A stretch of DNA of 64,000 nucleotides from Prinia subflava. Its lineage: Eukaryota; Chordata; Aves; Passeriformes; Cisticolidae. A model generated the notes under the pieces. It was not told the origin of the DNA and searched no databases. It was given only the letters and a program-made list of their open reading frames with translations. Shown piece after piece: positions 40,801-55,800 of this stretch. Positions within the stretch are counted from its first letter, which is position 1. The number at the start of each line of letters is the position of its first letter. The stretch covers positions 930,001 through 994,000 of the forward strand of contig NC_086254.1 in NCBI RefSeq assembly GCF_021018805.1. Reading direction: 5' to 3'. The translations under genes were made by a program, and so were the position numbers.

Positions 40801-43800
40801 CATGTAATTCATGAACTTTAATAGTTCATTCCCTGGCCCCTGGGGAGGTGTTACTAATCTTTCTTGCTGCCAGGCAGCTTTTCCTGACAGCCTGGCCAGC
40901 GTTCCCTCAGTGCTGTTGTGTTAGTGCTGGCTCCAGCCCTGGTGTGTTCCTGTTTGCTTAATGCTTGTGCTTTTCATTTGGGAAAAGATCCAGAGCTTGT
41001 AGATGGATGAGGCTGTAAATCATGGCAAGGCCAGGGGTTCCCTTTGTCTGACCACTGGAAGGTTAAACAGGAAAGTTGAGTCATAATCGGGTATAATTTT
41101 TTTTCTGAGAGTAAAAGCTTTTGGGGGAGATTTTTTTTCCCCTGCCATGCCACATCAGTAAATAGAGCCACGAGGCTAGAAGTGCTAAATTAATTTATGG
41201 AATCATAGAATGGTTTGGTTTGAAGGGACCTTAAAGCTCATCTTGTTCCATGGGCAGAGACACGTTCCACTATGCCAGGCTGCTCCAAGCCCCATCCAGC
41301 CTGGCCTTGGACACTGCCAGGGATCCAGGGGTAGCCACAGCTTCTCCAGACAGCCTGTGCCAGGGTCTGCCCACCCTCACAGGAAAGAATTTCTCCTTAA
41401 TATCTAACCCTAATTTCCCCTCTGTCACTCTGAACCTGTTGTTTCTTGTCCTGTCACTCCAGTTCCTGATGCAGGGTCCCTCTCTGGCTTCCCTGTAGCC
41501 CCTCCAGACCCTGGGAGGTGCTGTGAGGTCTCCACACAACCTCCTCCTCCCCAGGCTGAACAGCCCCAACTTTCTCAGCCTTTGTATGGAGTTTGGTGCC
41601 TTTTTTGTTTTTCTCCCCCCTGCACAATCAGTTTGAAGAGTGTTTGATGGATAAAGTGGGAAACACAGGGAGCTGTCAGGCACCTGGACATCCTGGAGAG
41701 AGCACTTCAGCGAGGAGGACAAGTGGCAGTAGCATATCCTGGTGGTCACCTTTGGGAGTGGCTGGGGCTGAGTTTGGAAGGCAGATTTGGAGGAAGCCCT
41801 TTGAAACACTGGCGCTGGGATTTGTCCTGGGGCAGGGAATGCTGAGGCCCTCATTTTCGTCAGGGGCTCTTGGTCCATGGAAGTTGTGTTTTCCTTGCCT
41901 TGGGATTGTGCTGACTGTGTGAGAGGGAAAGGAGGGATTCCTTTTCCCCTCAGTTGCAGAGAACGGGGTCATACCTCAGATTTGGCTGCCTTTATTCACA
42001 ACCAAACCCTCCAGCCTGCAGCGGAGCTGTGCTGAGCCTTCCGTGGAAGCGGTTTGTGTCCGGAGGCTTTCCTCATCTCTGGGCTCACTCCTTTGTGAGC
42101 TGCACCTCCAGTATTTGGCAGTGAAGTATTTCAAGGACCTGAGAAGCTGGCTCTTGTCACTGCTTGCTTGATTTGTTATGGAAAGACAAAGATTTGCCTT
42201 GGATTTACTGCAGGGCTTTCTACTAAATAACCACAACTGGAGAAGTTTGCTCTGTGCAAAGTTAACGTTTTTCCCTCCCCTCCAACCCTCAATAACAGAT
42301 CTGAAAGGTTTATTAAGCAAATAAGTAAAAGTCCCTGTGCAGTGAATTCCATTTCCCACCAGGAGTATGTGCAGCCAGTCCCTTGCCAAAGTGAACAGGT
42401 CAGGTATTGCAGGGCAGAGAAAAACAAAGCATGGTTTTGTTTACAGGCTCTCACATCAGGGTGTGGGCAGGGAGAATTGTGGTCCTCTCTGTGAGGGGAA
42501 AATGAGCTGTATTTCTGCCCTGCCAGGAAGGAATTGGATGTTGTTCTACTGAGGTGCTTTTCTCAGATGCTGCATTGACAGGGAGGTAGAAATGCAAATG
42601 TTTTCCATGCAGAAGGACTTTGTGTTTGGAGGCTCTCTTGGATGGGGTCTCTCATTTGTAATTAAATCCATGGCTGCATTTTTAATATTAGGATATGCTC
42701 CATAGTGGAGATTTAGCCCTTCTGGGAGGATTGACCTGGCCTGAGATGGTAGAGCACAGGCCAGGAGGTGTCCACATTTAAATCCTGCTCAGGACTTCAA
42801 GGGGCTCCCAAATCACAGGATCAGGGAGTGATTTGGGTGGGAAGGGACCCTACAGCTCTTGCAGTTCTACTCCCCTGCCATAAGCAGGCCTCCTTTCTCC
42901 AGCCCAGGTCTCAGTCTGTGCTAAGGTAGGGCCTTGCCTGGGGCCTGGGTTAAGTGATGGCTTGTGGCAGGACAAGCTCTTTATTTAACACTTGGAAGAT
43001 GAAGTTGCTATCTATTATCTCCTCCTTCCTTATGCATGAAGCTTTCCCAGCAATATTAATATTTTACTGTTGAAGAGTCTTGCTGATAAATTAAGATCAA
43101 GGCTCAAGAAATGAGCTTTAAAACCCACTAAATGACAATTAATTATTAGATGTAGGCTTCCAGGGGAGTTTTGATGTGTTACGGAAGCCAATGAAGTCTT
43201 GCCTAAAGGCTCAGGAAGCTGAGTGGAAGGAAGTAGAAGGTAGATACAGCTTTCTCCTTTAGAAAGGACCATGGTGTGGTACTGGTTGTTGAAAAATGCA
43301 TTTCTGAGCAACATCCCTGAGAATGTGAGCACAGTTTAATCAAAAATGAGTAGGGAAGGTAATAATCTCTGTCCCTGAATGTTTTACTCTCCTATTTCCT
43401 TCTCAAGTGTTTATTAGGAGCTCTGTTTTGTACTTGAACCTCTGTGTGTGTGTGATTTAATATTTAAATTTATTTTTCTTTGGAGGCACTCTTTATTTTC
43501 TGAGATGTTGCTCAGGTGCAGAACCAGTCTGTTTATGTGCTGGAGCAGCTAGACTCCTCTCCCTGTTTGTGAAGAGCAGTTTGGCGAGCCAGAAGCACTG
43601 GTTTCCTTAGTGAAACTGGTTTTCCTAAGGAAACAGTTGGTGGGGAAACTCAAACTGGAAGCGTTTCCATTAACTTTTCCATGGCTTTGGCACAAAAGAG
43701 GCTTGGATGTGAAATAGCCTCAGTGTTGTCAAGGCAAAATGTCCTCTGCTGGTTTTTGTTTTTTGTTTATCCATAATTCCTTCAATAAAAGCCATAAAGG

Positions 43801-46800
43801 ACTGACAGATTACAAGTTGCATGAAATATCCAAGTAATTATTTCCACTTTGATGCTTCTTTGTGCAGACATGAAACAATAAATACCCATAAAGTCTCAGC
43901 AGTGACACTCACACAGCAGGGGAGTCACCACTTGTTACGTGCCAGGGTTTGCTTCTCCTGCCTATGACTTTATCCCAGTATCTGGAACTCCTGCCCAGGG
44001 CTTAGCTGTGTGTGCAAGTAGCTGGAAGCCATACTTCCCTGGACTGCTGCTGGAGGGGGCTGTGGGACAGGGGGAGCAGCCTTTTCCTTCAGGCCTTGTT
44101 GTGGCTGAATTTTGGTGGTGCAGGTGGCTGCTGCTTCAGGGCTCCTCTGCTCTATGAACTCCTGGGGGTTCTCCCTGAAGTCCCCCAAGCAGTGGCACTC
44201 CAGGCACACACTGGTTTGGTTATTGTGAGGTTATTGTGCACTCATGAAACATTTAGGCTTAAAAACCTGGAGTCTTGGATGAGGTTGCACACCCTGGTTG
44301 TTAAAGTATCCTTGGGAATTTTATTGCTGTGTCAGTAGGACAAGTCTGGTGTGCTGGGGGATCGTTCCTTTTCCAGTTCACTGTCCTAAGTTACTGATGG
44401 GAAGTGGGATGGGAGGTGCAGGATTAGAGGGAAGCAGGAATTGCTGTGTGGCACTTGTCTCAGTTCAGTCCAGCAGGTGTGTGGCTGTGCCCCGGTGTTT
44501 GAGGTGATGCCTTGCTCTAACTGGCTGCAATTCCCTGTCTTCCAACAGAGAGAGCAGGAGCTGGAGGAAGGAGCTGCTGGAGCTGGGAGGAAGGAGGAGG
44601 CTGAGAGGAGAGAGATGATCACCCCGGCCCTGAGAGAGGCACTCACAAAACAAGGTGAGGCACAGCTGTGAATCTTGGTGCTGGCTTGGAGCAGAGCAGT
44701 GGGAGAGGAGCTCTGTGTGGGAAAGGGGCTGTCCTGGGCCCTCGTGGCAGGCCTGAACCACAGACAGCCCACACGGAACGACTGGGTGGGGCTGGAAGGG
44801 CCTCTGGAGGGCACCCAGTCCAACAGCACCAAGGCAGGGTCCCCTGGAGCAGGTGGCACAGGAGTGTGTCTGAGGGAGTTTGGGATGTGACTGTAGAGGG
44901 AGACTCTGGGCCTCCATTGGGCAGCTGTTCCGGAGTTCTGACACTCTGTGGAAAAAGCTTCTTCCTCATGTGAGGTGGAATTTGTGATGGTTTAGTTCAT
45001 GGCCATTGCTCCTCATCCTGTCACTGGCACCACTGAACAGAGCCTGGCACCATCCTCTGATGGCCCCTGGCGATATTTCATGGATTGATGGGATCCTTCT
45101 GAGCCTGCCCTTCTCCAGACTGACCAGGCCCAGCTCCCACAGTCTCTCCGGACCAGGGAGATGCTCCAGACTCCAAATCATCCTTGTGGCCTCCACTGGA
45201 CCCTCTCCAATAGCTCCTGGTCTTTCTTGAGCTGTGGAGCCCAGAACTGAGCACAGCACTGCAGAGTTGCCTCACCTGGGCTGAGCAGAGGGGCAGGATC
45301 ACTCCCTGACTTGCTGGGAATGCTCTTCCCAATGCCCCCAGGACACTCTGCTGGCTCCTGGGTGGCTTCTCATGCAGTGTCTGGAGCTCCCAGGGTTTGA
45401 TGTATCTGCTGGGGCAGCTTGAGAGAGGTGCCAATGGTCCCACACTCTGCAGCTCCCACAGTGTAGGTTTGTCAGGAAATATTTAAAGATCAGCTTTGCA
45501 TCTGTTTTGCATCTTAGGCACTTGCTTTTATCTCAGTTTCAAACTCTTATTTGTTGCTGAAACACTGTTTCCAGAAAAGGAAGTAGTTCAAACTAATTTT
45601 AACCATCCACTAGCTGTTTAGATCAGCAGCTCTCCAATGAGAGCAGTTGGAGTGGATTTAATGTCTTTTTTTAAAACAAAGGACCAACATGAGGAGAGCC
45701 AGACTGAGCCCTGCAGTTCAAGAGCCTCAGCTGAGAGTGGCAGAGCCAGGAGGAGATGATGGGAGCTTCCTTTTGGTGCTCACATGGAGACTAAAGGGAG
45801 TTTAGTCTGATTTCTCTCTTGAAGTGGAATGTGCTTCGTTTGCTGCTAAATCAATATTAGAATGACATTGTCAAGGTTGGAAAAGGTCTTTAAGATCAGC
45901 AAGTTCAACCACCAATACAACATCACCCCCATGTTCAGCAGTAAAACATGACCTCAAGTGCCACATCCTCACATTTATTCAGCATTTCCAGGGATGGGGA
46001 CTTCCCCGCTGCCCTGTGCTTCTGTCCTGAAGCTCCTGAGAGTGCCCCTGTGTATCTGAGAGCTGAGCTCTGAGTATGACACGTCCTGGGTGAGTCCAGC
46101 TGTGCAGCCCAGCCCTGCTGCTCCCAGGGCTCGTCTCCTCTTTGCCCTGAGCTTTGCAGTGCCTGGAGTGCTCCACTCAGCCCGTGGCTGCCACCTTTGG
46201 TCACTGGGTTTGCATCAGCCTTGGCACAGCTGGGAAGCAAAGAGCCATTCTTTAACTGTGTGGTGTGAGGAATGACCCACAGGCTCAGCAAGGAGTAGCA
46301 GAGACTTTGCCTTCTCCTCAGGGAGCTGCTGCTGGCTGCGACCAATGCAGGCCTTGTTCCAATCCATCTTTACAGCCTCAGTCGTGAAGGCTGTGATGTG
46401 GTGGCAGTTACTTTGGTTTTATTTGTCATGCATTTGACTGTGTTTTGTTTATATATTTTACTTTGGTTTGTGTTTAAGGTGGCAGCCCTTCATTTTTATT
46501 TTTTAATTTATTTAGTTACTACTAAAGAAAACAGGGGATGGGGGCTGTGCGCTGTGCTGGCCCTGTGCTCTGTGTGGTGGTTGGAGCATTTCCCCATGGC
46601 TCAGTCTCACCAGTCCCTGCTGGTTTGGGTGCTTTTGTACAAAGTGGCCGTTTAGAAAATAAAGCAGCGCTGGAGGGAAGGTCACCTTCGTACTGTAATT
46701 CTCTTGACTCAAAGAAAGCTCCCCAGAGAGCTCTGATTTCCTTGTGACACCCTAGGGACAGGAATTCATTATCGAGGTAGAGTGGGTCCCTTCCTGCAAT

Positions 46801-49800
46801 GCTCGTGGTAGTTCCAGTATTGGAGCCACTGGTAGGATCTGTTTACGTAAAGCTGCACTTTCAATGACTCTAAACTGTTGTGTCCTTACAGCCCAGCTGC
46901 CTCTCCCAGCTCTCCCCTCTCTGCTGCTTACCAAATTCTTCAGCGGTCATTCAGCTGTGAAAAAAGAGAAGCTGCATTATTTTTTTTTATATCACATAAC
47001 ATCTTTTTCCTGTGTAAATAACACACCAGGAAGGCTTTGGTGCTACAAAAATAAAACAATTCCCTTCTTCCCTCAGCATCATTCCCCCTAAAATAACAAG
47101 TGCAGTGTAGTCAAAAGATTATCTAATTTATTTTGCACCAAATGGTTTCTTTGGGTGTAGGCTCATGTCTTTTCAAGAGTATCCCTGAGGGCATAATTAG
47201 CCCAAGAGAAGGAAAATGAGTATTAGTAGTTCAGGGAGAGCTGTTCTTTGGTACTGCAGTTGCATAACAGAGGTTTTCCTTGTCAAAGCACTCCTTAGAC
47301 CATGGTAGTGCTCACTGTGGATGTACACCTTCAAAGGAATTTACCTTCCTGGAGGTAAAGGGAACAGTGCTTAAAGCAAAGGTTTTTATTTTAGCCCTGG
47401 TATTGAATATTTGCTATATTTAGCCTCCCCATTGGGTTGCAGAGGTGTGAGCCCTTGGAGGTGCCTGCTTGCAGATACCTTGATAACAGGTACTCAGCAA
47501 GAGCTGCTTTTGAAAGTCCCAGCCAGAGACAACACAATTCCTATTCCATTTCCATCAGTGCCCAGCCCTGCCTGAAACACCACCACAGCACTGAGGCTTT
47601 GGTGAGTGCCCAGCACAGAGGGGGAGAGGCTGGCAGTGGTTGTGTGTAGATTTGCAGTGCTCCTGGTACTGCTTCAGTCATTCTGTGTGTTCAAGTAGCC
47701 TGAAATCAATGAAATAAACTGAAAATAGAAACAAACCTTTCATGTTCACATTTCCTGTGGTACTTAGTGAACACAGCCAATTTTGGAGTTGCTTGTAAGT
47801 TTTTGACACAATCCTGTCTGGGATGAAAATTGCATTTGCTTGCCCTGAGTGCCAGGAGGATTTGGTATAGGGTGAAGGACTTGTGAGCCTCTCCAGTGTT
47901 CCTGATTTCTCAGGAAGTGCATTTAAATCCATGATGAGCTTTAGAGAGAGTCTCAAGCTGCTGTTTCAATAGGAAAGATGAAAGTAGAAAAACACAGTGG
48001 GGTTTTCTTTTTCTGTAAAGCAAACAAAAAAAACCCAAAACACCCTTCTGTGTGTCAGGGAGAGTTAGGTTGGATATCGGAAAAGGTTCTTCCCCAGAGG
48101 GTGCTGGGCACTGCCCAGGCTCCCCAGGGAATGGGCACAGCCCTGAGGCTGCCACAGCTCCAGGAGCATTTGGACACTGCTCCAGGGATGCACAGGGTGG
48201 GATTGCTGGGGTATCTGTGCAGGGCCAGGGAGTGGACTGGATGATCCTTGTTGTCCCATCCAGTCAGGCTGTTCATGACTCAGGGACTGACCATGACTTT
48301 GTGCTCTGCTGGGGTTGGTGCCATCATTAGTCACAGCTGCTCCTGGATTTGCCAAATGTTCTATTGACGCTGGTGGTCTGGCTGAAGCCAACCACATCCT
48401 GCTGGATGCTGGCAGCTAGGAGAGGGATTGTTCACTGCCTGCCTGAGCTATTTGGAGCTCAGACATGATGTGTCACAGTGCCGGCCGTCTCCATCAGCCC
48501 TGTCCTGTCACAGGGGTTGTTTGGCAGTCCCAGGTTGGCTCTGATGCCCTTTCCTCAACGGGGCAGGAATGGAACAGGAGCAATGAGCCCAAAGCTCTGA
48601 GAGCTGAGTGTTTGCTGAGGAGGCTCCAGTGGGGAATGGCTTCCCACTGCCAGAGGGCAGGGATGGAAGGGATGTTGGGAAAGAGTTGTTCCCTGTGAGG
48701 GTGGGGAGGCCCTGGCACTGGGTGGCTGCCCCTGGATCCCTGGAAGTGTCCAAGGCCAGGCTGGACAGGGCTTGAGGCACCCTGGGATAATGGCAGGTGT
48801 CCTTGCCCATGGCAGGCATGGCACTGGATGGGCTTTAGATCCATTCAGGTCAGACCATTCCATGATTCAGGATTTCTGAAGCTGCTTACTTTGTGTTTCT
48901 GCCATGCTCTTTGCTTTGGTCTCTGCTGCTGTAACAGGACCAAACAAATCCCTGCTCTCCCTGCCTGGCAGCACAGTGGAATGGGTTAATGATGCCAAAG
49001 GCTGAACCTGCTGACACTGGATAAATTATTCTGTCCCATAAGGACAATTTTACTGCAGTCCAGTTGATTCTGTCCTTACTGGTTAAAGAGGGCTACAATT
49101 TAGCTCCAGGATGCCCAGCACACCTCTATTTTACTTGTCTCGAAAGACAAGGGGTGCATAAGGTGGCAACTCTTATTTGAAATAGTCTGCCTTCAGCAGC
49201 CACTTAAACTGTTGTGCTTTGGCCTGTGGCTTTTAGTGGGGAAGGGCAGGCAAGAAGCTGACTTCAGAAAAATACTGAAGGCTGGGTTTTCAAGTGCTCA
49301 CCAACCTGGAGCTGAGGTTTTTGAAAGCTTTGGTGGCTTTTTCTGGACCTTGGGCTGAGGTTCTTGGTGCCTGTATCTTTTGTGCCCAGCTCAGCCTGGC
49401 TCTCTGTGCTGAGCCTTTGGAGTGTCCAGCATGTGGAAATGGGATCCCAAGCCATGGCACAGACACATGACACAGATCACAGGGTTTGGGATCTGGCAAG
49501 CTTTGGGAGGAGCTGTTTAACTCCAGGTGGCACTAGCAGCCCACAGCTGGCTCTGAGATTGGTGACACTGGTGCAGTCCCAGGAATGTGCCACAGAAATC
49601 CAATACTGGCTGTGGGCAGATTAAAAATGACTTTGCTAACTAACAAATTACTCGTGGTGAGAAGAATAAATACAGTGACCAAACCCAGGCACAGGTAGGA
49701 CTTGATCAGTTCCTTAGGAAATGTCTGTAAATGAAGGGCAAACACGCAGGTAAAAGGAAGGAGTCCAGGCAGCACAAGATGCTTAAGCCCCACTGTGTGA

Positions 49801-52800
49801 GAGCTGTCAGAATCTGGTGTAGAGCTGACTGCAATTCTGATGTGCTGGTACAGCTGTAGCTCCTCAGCAGGAGCAGAGGAGACAGGAAAATCACGTTTAG
49901 GGGGCTGATTTTTCTCTCATGTGTTACCAGAGCTGGTATAATAACCCCATGTGTAACAGAGGAAAATAAAAATAAACACATTTATAATTGAAGTGCATCC
50001 TTTTTTTGGTTTGTTTTAGGTTTTGGCAGGGCTTTGGGGAGTACTGGGCTTTGAAATTAAGTCTAAGCTGGAACAAAGTACAGGATATGTTCAGGCACGG
50101 GTGAAATTTGCTGTCCTTTCTTCGTAATGTGACACTCTCTGCAAACAAGGGGACAGTTCAGACAAATGGAAATGTGGAGAAGGGAATGTGCCCTGAATGT
50201 CTGAAAAGTGTCTCAGGCAAACAGAACAGAAAAGAGAGATGCAGCTCAAAGCAGTCAGCAGTTCTGTCAGTTACCTTTTGGGTTTGTTCTGGGTGGTTTG
50301 GGAGGAGACTTGTGCAGGTGGAACCTCCATTTCCAGACTTCAGCCAAAACTGACCCTGAGGTACAGCTCTTAAAAATGCCAAGTGCTTGCAGATTTCTTG
50401 AGTTTTTCTGTGAATAAAGAATTGCAGAATCCCAGACTGGTTTTGGTTTGAAAGGATCCTAAAGCTCGTCTCATCCCACCCCTGCTATGGCAGGGACACC
50501 TCCCACTGTCCCAGGCTGCTCCCAACCCCAATGTCCAACCTGGCCTTGGGCACTGCCAGGGATCCAGGGGCAGCCACAGCTGCTCTGGGCACCCTGTGCC
50601 AGGACCTGCCCACTCTCCCAGGGAACAATTCCTTCCCAATATCCCATCCATCCCTGCCCTCTGGCAGTGGGAAGCCATTTCCCATGGGAATGGCTGAATC
50701 AGCAGTTGGATTGGTTGATCTTTGAGGTCCCTTCCAATCCAAATCAGTCCATGATCCCTTTTTGGGAGTGCACTGGCTTGGTGATGCTTTGGGACAAAGC
50801 AGCCAGATACAGAAGGCTCTGCTGCATTTTCTCTGGTGTTGATACACGTGAGAGCAGCAGTGGTCTCTGAGGCTGTTTCTGGCAATGGCATCATTTGACA
50901 GGAAATGATGCCTTTGGCTGTGGGAGGTTTTATATTCCTGTGCTTCAGACGGAAAGGTGCTCTTGGATTAAAAGAGACATCTGGGTCCAAGGGAAAAGCC
51001 AGGTTTTGAGAATCCTTGAGGTCTCTTATGATCAGCTGTAGACGCTGGAATTTGTGGTAGCTCCTGGCATTCCCACCCCTGAACTTTGCCAGTCTCATTT
51101 TCCTGGCCCTAGATTGGCTCTGGGTTGCCTGTGCAGCAGCTGAATCCCTTTCACTGCCCCCAGGAGGCTCTGACTTAGTCTTAAAAGTACTCAAGATGTT
51201 TGTGTTATGTACAATGTGAAGGATCTGAGGCAGCTGAGAGGCCAAACCTTCCAACCTCTGTGGAGGGACAGGGTTTGTGCTAACGAGGGACAGTCCTGCA
51301 ATCCCTGCTCCTGTCCCACTCCTGCTTTCAGCTCATGGGAGAAATCCTTCCCAAATCACGAGCCTTTTGTACTTCTTAAGAGCCTTTTTTTTCAAAGAGA
51401 TGATCTAAAATAGGTCTTGGTGGACCTGGTAATAATTTCTTCAAAGTTGAGCAGTTTTAAGAATGAACCTAGAGATGTCTCTTCTCATGCTTGGGCAATC
51501 TGAAAAATTCTACTTCCCAGAGTCTCCTTCTTTCTAGATTTGTATAAAATACTGATATAATCTGAACAGGTACCTTACCTGGGGCATTTCTGGTTGTTGT
51601 TATTGTTCTATTATTATTATTACTATTATTACTATTATTACTATTATTATTACTGTTATTTTTAATTTTCAAGTATTCTTTGTCTTTTGGGTGGTGACTC
51701 AAGTGCAACAGTTGTGTTTCAACGTGGAAAGTGGTCCTTACAGGTGGTGGGGATGGATCCTGCTGTGTCACTAACATTCAGCTCTGGCCCTGTTAAACTG
51801 CACTCCTTCAGATCTGCAGGAAATTGGGCATTCTTTGGGTATCCTTCTGCTAGTGTGAGACTGACCTGAGCTGCAGCTCTAGCAGATAATCACTGCCTCA
51901 GAGCAGTGATTTTGTTGCAGGAGAGTGCTGGATAGCCCCACACACAAGTGTCAGCTGTACTTTGCTCCTCTCAGGGCATCCCTCTGCCAGCCAGCAGCGT
52001 TTGGGAGGCACAGTGAGGCCTCGGAGTTGCTTTCCCCAGCTCCTAGTGCCTGCATTCCTGGAGAAGGATGGCTCAGTCTTTTCCCTGTGGTTTTTGGAGC
52101 TTTTTCAACTATGGATCTCCCTCTTTCTTTTGGTATTGAATCTTTTGCTTTGGGATTTTGGGTCAAAGCAAACTTTTGGTGGTGCAGAGATCTGAACTGG
52201 AAGGTGTCAACCAGGCAGGGATTGTCCCCTGTGCTGGCACTGCTGGGCCACCTCCAGTCCTGGGCTGGAGCATGTCCAGAGAAGAGAATGGAGCTGGGAA
52301 GGGAATGGAGCCCCAGGAGCAGCTGAGGGAGCTGGAAAGGGGCTCAGCCTGGAGAAAAGGAGGCTCAGGGGGGACCTTGTGGCTCTGCACCACTCCTGAC
52401 AGGAGGGGACAGCCGGGGGGGTCGGGCTCTGCTCCCAGGGAACAGGGACAGGAGGAGAGGGAACGGCCTCAGGCTGGGCCAGGGGAGGCTCAGAGTGGAC
52501 ATCAGCAGGAATTTCCTCATGGAAAACATTGTCAAGGATTGGCAGGGGCTGCCCATGGAGGTTTAGAGGCCCCATCCCTGGAGGTGTCCAGGGAAGGCCT
52601 GCACATGGCACTCAGGGCTCTGAGCGGGGTACAGCGTGGGGATTGGGCACACCTGGGACTGATGACCTTGAAAGTTTTTTCTAACCTCAAGGATTCATTG
52701 TGTGGGGGTTTTGTTCTGGACATTTTGCCACCTGGGGATACTCTGCAATCCCTGAAGGCTGCTCAGCACGGCTCTTAGAGTTGTTCAGAGAGTGTAGGTG

Positions 52801-55800
52801 GTGTGACACAGCTCCTGATACAGACACCTGTTCTTGTAGAAATTCAGCTGATCTGCTCTGCTCTCAAAAATAACAGAATTGCTCAGTTATGGACATAATT
52901 CACCCATGTCCAGGAGCTTGGAAAGACTGGATGTGTGTCTGGCACTGGTAAACTGGCAAACCATACCCGGAGCATGTGGATATTGAAATGTGCCCTGGGA
53001 ATACAGACAGCAGTGTCCTGGCTCAGTGCTGAGAGTTCAGCTGGGTCCGTCCATGAGTTCTTTGAGTTTCAGAGAAAGAACTTTTAATCTCTCATTTCCA
53101 GGATGGAGTGGAAGTGCTGCAATGTGGTCTCAAAGAGCTGAGCACAGTCCTACCCTAACTCCTGGAGCAATCAGGAGCTGTGACTTTGGCCATCTCTCCA
53201 GTTCCATGTCCCTCTGTGCTCTATTAAAGTCCAGTTGGCCTGTCAGGGTGAGCAATCACCACATGTTCCTCAGCCTGGTGTTACTGCCTGATAACACTCA
53301 TTTCACCCCAAAGGTTGTTTAAAAGCTTATTTCACATCTATAAAAGTGACACTTAATTTCAGTGAAGTTTGGCAAGCTGCTAGGTCATCTACAATTTATC
53401 ATCTAGAGCAGGATCAACTCATACCCAGCCTTCAGATGAGATGTTCTTTCCTTTAGCTGGGAGCTGAGCTGATTACTATGAGCCTGCTTATAATTGAAGG
53501 AATCTTTTGCATATTAGACTGTGGAAATAATAAATAGATTGGTTTGTTCAGCTTTGGTGTCTGAAGGTACACAGGGGTGGGGAGCAGCAGGTCCATCAAA
53601 CACTGGATTGTTTGGAAAGTGCTGTATCCAAATATCCACTTAGAGTTATTGGTCACGAGTCACAGCCCTTCAAAGCAAGGGGGGAATGTGTTCACAGGGA
53701 CTCCTGGCGCCCACAGCTCCAGACTTGGGGCCATCAGGAGGATTGGATTCAAGCACCATTGGCCTTGGCAGAGCCACAGGGACATTGTGGCAAAGCTGAT
53801 GGAAGAATGGAGCTGGCCTGAGCTTCCAGAAGGGAGGCTCAGCAGGAGCTGCAGTGTGGGAGCAGGGCTGGAGACCCTCAGGCTGGCTTTGATCACAGTT
53901 TTTCACATGTTTAATTTGAAACTTTGCAGTAAGAATGTGCCTGTCCCCCTGTGCTAGCACTGCTGAGGTCACACCCCAATCCTGGGATTAGATTTGGGCC
54001 CTCATTGCAGAGAGGACACTGAGGGGCTGGAGTGTGTCCAGGGAAGGGAACAGAGCTGGGCAGGGGCTGGAGCCCCAGGAGCAGCTGAGGGAGCTGGAAA
54101 GGGGCTCAGCCTGGAGAAAAGGAGGCTCAGGGGGACCTTGTGGCTCTGCACAACTCCTGACAGGAGGGGACAGCCGGGGACAGAGGAGAGGGAACGGCCT
54201 CAGGCTGGGCCAGGGGAAGCTCAGGGTGGATTTGGGGAAATTTCTCTCTGAAAGGGTTGTCCAGCCCTGGCACAGCTGCCCAGGGCAGTGGTGGAGTCCC
54301 CATCCCTGGAGGGGTTTAACAGCCCTGTGGATGTTGGGGACATGGGTCATGCTGGGGAAAGGTTGGTCTCGATGATCTCAGAGGGGTTTCTCAGCCAGAA
54401 CAGTTCTGTGATTCTGCAACACTCCCAGTTTCTTGCTTAACCTTTTGTCCTTTCTTTTGGCCCAGACTCTTCTGCTGCCTCCTTCCTAGCAGTGCAGCCA
54501 GTGCTGAAGAAAGGCTTTGCAGTGTTGTAGAACCTCTGCTCTCCTGCAGCAGGGGTGGAAGAAGTGTCCAGCCTTGGTCTCTGGCATTTTCTCTCATTCC
54601 CAAGTGTCAGAAGCTTGGCATGGCCAGCACCCAGTGCTGCGTGACCACACGTTCTCCCAATTCCCCACACAGTGCAGGACCCCGGTTCTGTGGCTTTAGG
54701 AGTTCTGCACATCTCTGCTGCTCCCTCCCGTCACTGCACCTGGGACTCCTGGCAGTGACAGAGATGAGCAACCCCCCCTCTCATCCCCAAAACTGGCTGG
54801 CGTTTGTAAGACTGTTTTGATGTTGAACATGTACAATTTTCTGGGCCTTTAAAGGAAGCTGTGGGTACTCCAGATGGTGGAAATTGATTTAAGGAACTTA
54901 AGAGAAAATGCTGGAGCTCTGGAGCTTGGCACCTTGCTCAGTTCAGCTGCCTCCTCTCTTCCCTCAAACAACTCAATAGCATATCTGGGTGGGCATGTCC
55001 TATTTCCAATGTAATTTTTCTGCAAAACCCATTTGAAAGCAGCCATTTTGCTGTTACTGACAAGTGATCTGTGAGAAAATAATCTTATATGACTTCTGGT
55101 GCTGGATTTGGAGAAATGGGAAAAATAAGGCTTGGGCTGTGCCAGGTGACAGCAGCAGAGTGTGCCTTGGACAGCTGTATTAGAGGGAGGAGGAATGCAG
55201 CACCTTTTCAGCTTTCATCCACAAATCCTGTAAGGACACACAGTTTAGCAGGGCAGGGAGGTCTCAGCTGAGATTAGACCTTGCTGGACAAGCTGTTTGC
55301 AGAGAAAAGCTGCAGAAAGAGGCAGGACCGAGCCAGGGCAGGGAGGTGTTGGGTTCCAGCCATGTGCAGCTGTGTGTGGCTGTGCCCCTGGAGCCTGCAC
55401 CAGCATAGTCTGGGTCTCAGCCAGTCTGAGGTAAAGGTGTCCCCAGGACTGCACATGCCTTTGGGGACTGTCTTAGAAGGGCTGTCACAGAATCCCAGAA
55501 TGATTTGGGCTGGAAGGGACCTTAAAGGGACAGGGCAGGGACACCTTCCACTGTCCCAGGTTGCTCCAAGCCCTGTCCAGCCTCGCCTTGGCCACTGCCA
55601 GGGATCCAGGGACAGCCACAGCTGCTCTGGGCACCCTGTGCTAGGGCCTCCCCACCTCACAGGGAGCAATTCCTTTCCAATATCCCATCCATCCTTGCCC
55701 ATTGGCAGTGGGAAGCCATTCCCTGTGTCCTCTCCCTCCATCCCTTGTCCCCAGGCCCTCTCCAGCCTTCTTGCAGAAGAGAGAGATCACTCTGCCTGTG

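Larger units (their letters stand above)
34076..44548 (+). other. TYW1: TYW1 intron 6 (10.5 kb)
   Basis: The large intron separates the acidic-linker exon from the [10 protein letters not shown] exon. It contains CR1 fragments (34,650; 38,335; 39,783; 41,200; 42,815) and otherwise AT-moderate unique sequence. No other gene was recognised on either strand. The stretches 35,000-38,300 and 43,000-44,500 show nothing I can name. Confidence 0.7.

Noticed and set aside
46400..46760. AT-rich block with AATAAA resembling a processed-transcript 3' end
   Set aside because: No upstream coding remnant, poly(A) tail or target-site duplication could be seen.
50370..51254. 294-codon open frame on -
   Set aside because: It runs through a CR1 fragment and intron sequence. 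The middle part matches the CR1 tail that recurs elsewhere in the window.
52158..52778. 206-codon open frame on +
   Set aside because: It is a CR1 non-coding tail reading; the same residues recur at 54 kb and in reverse at 31.9, 58 and 61 kb.
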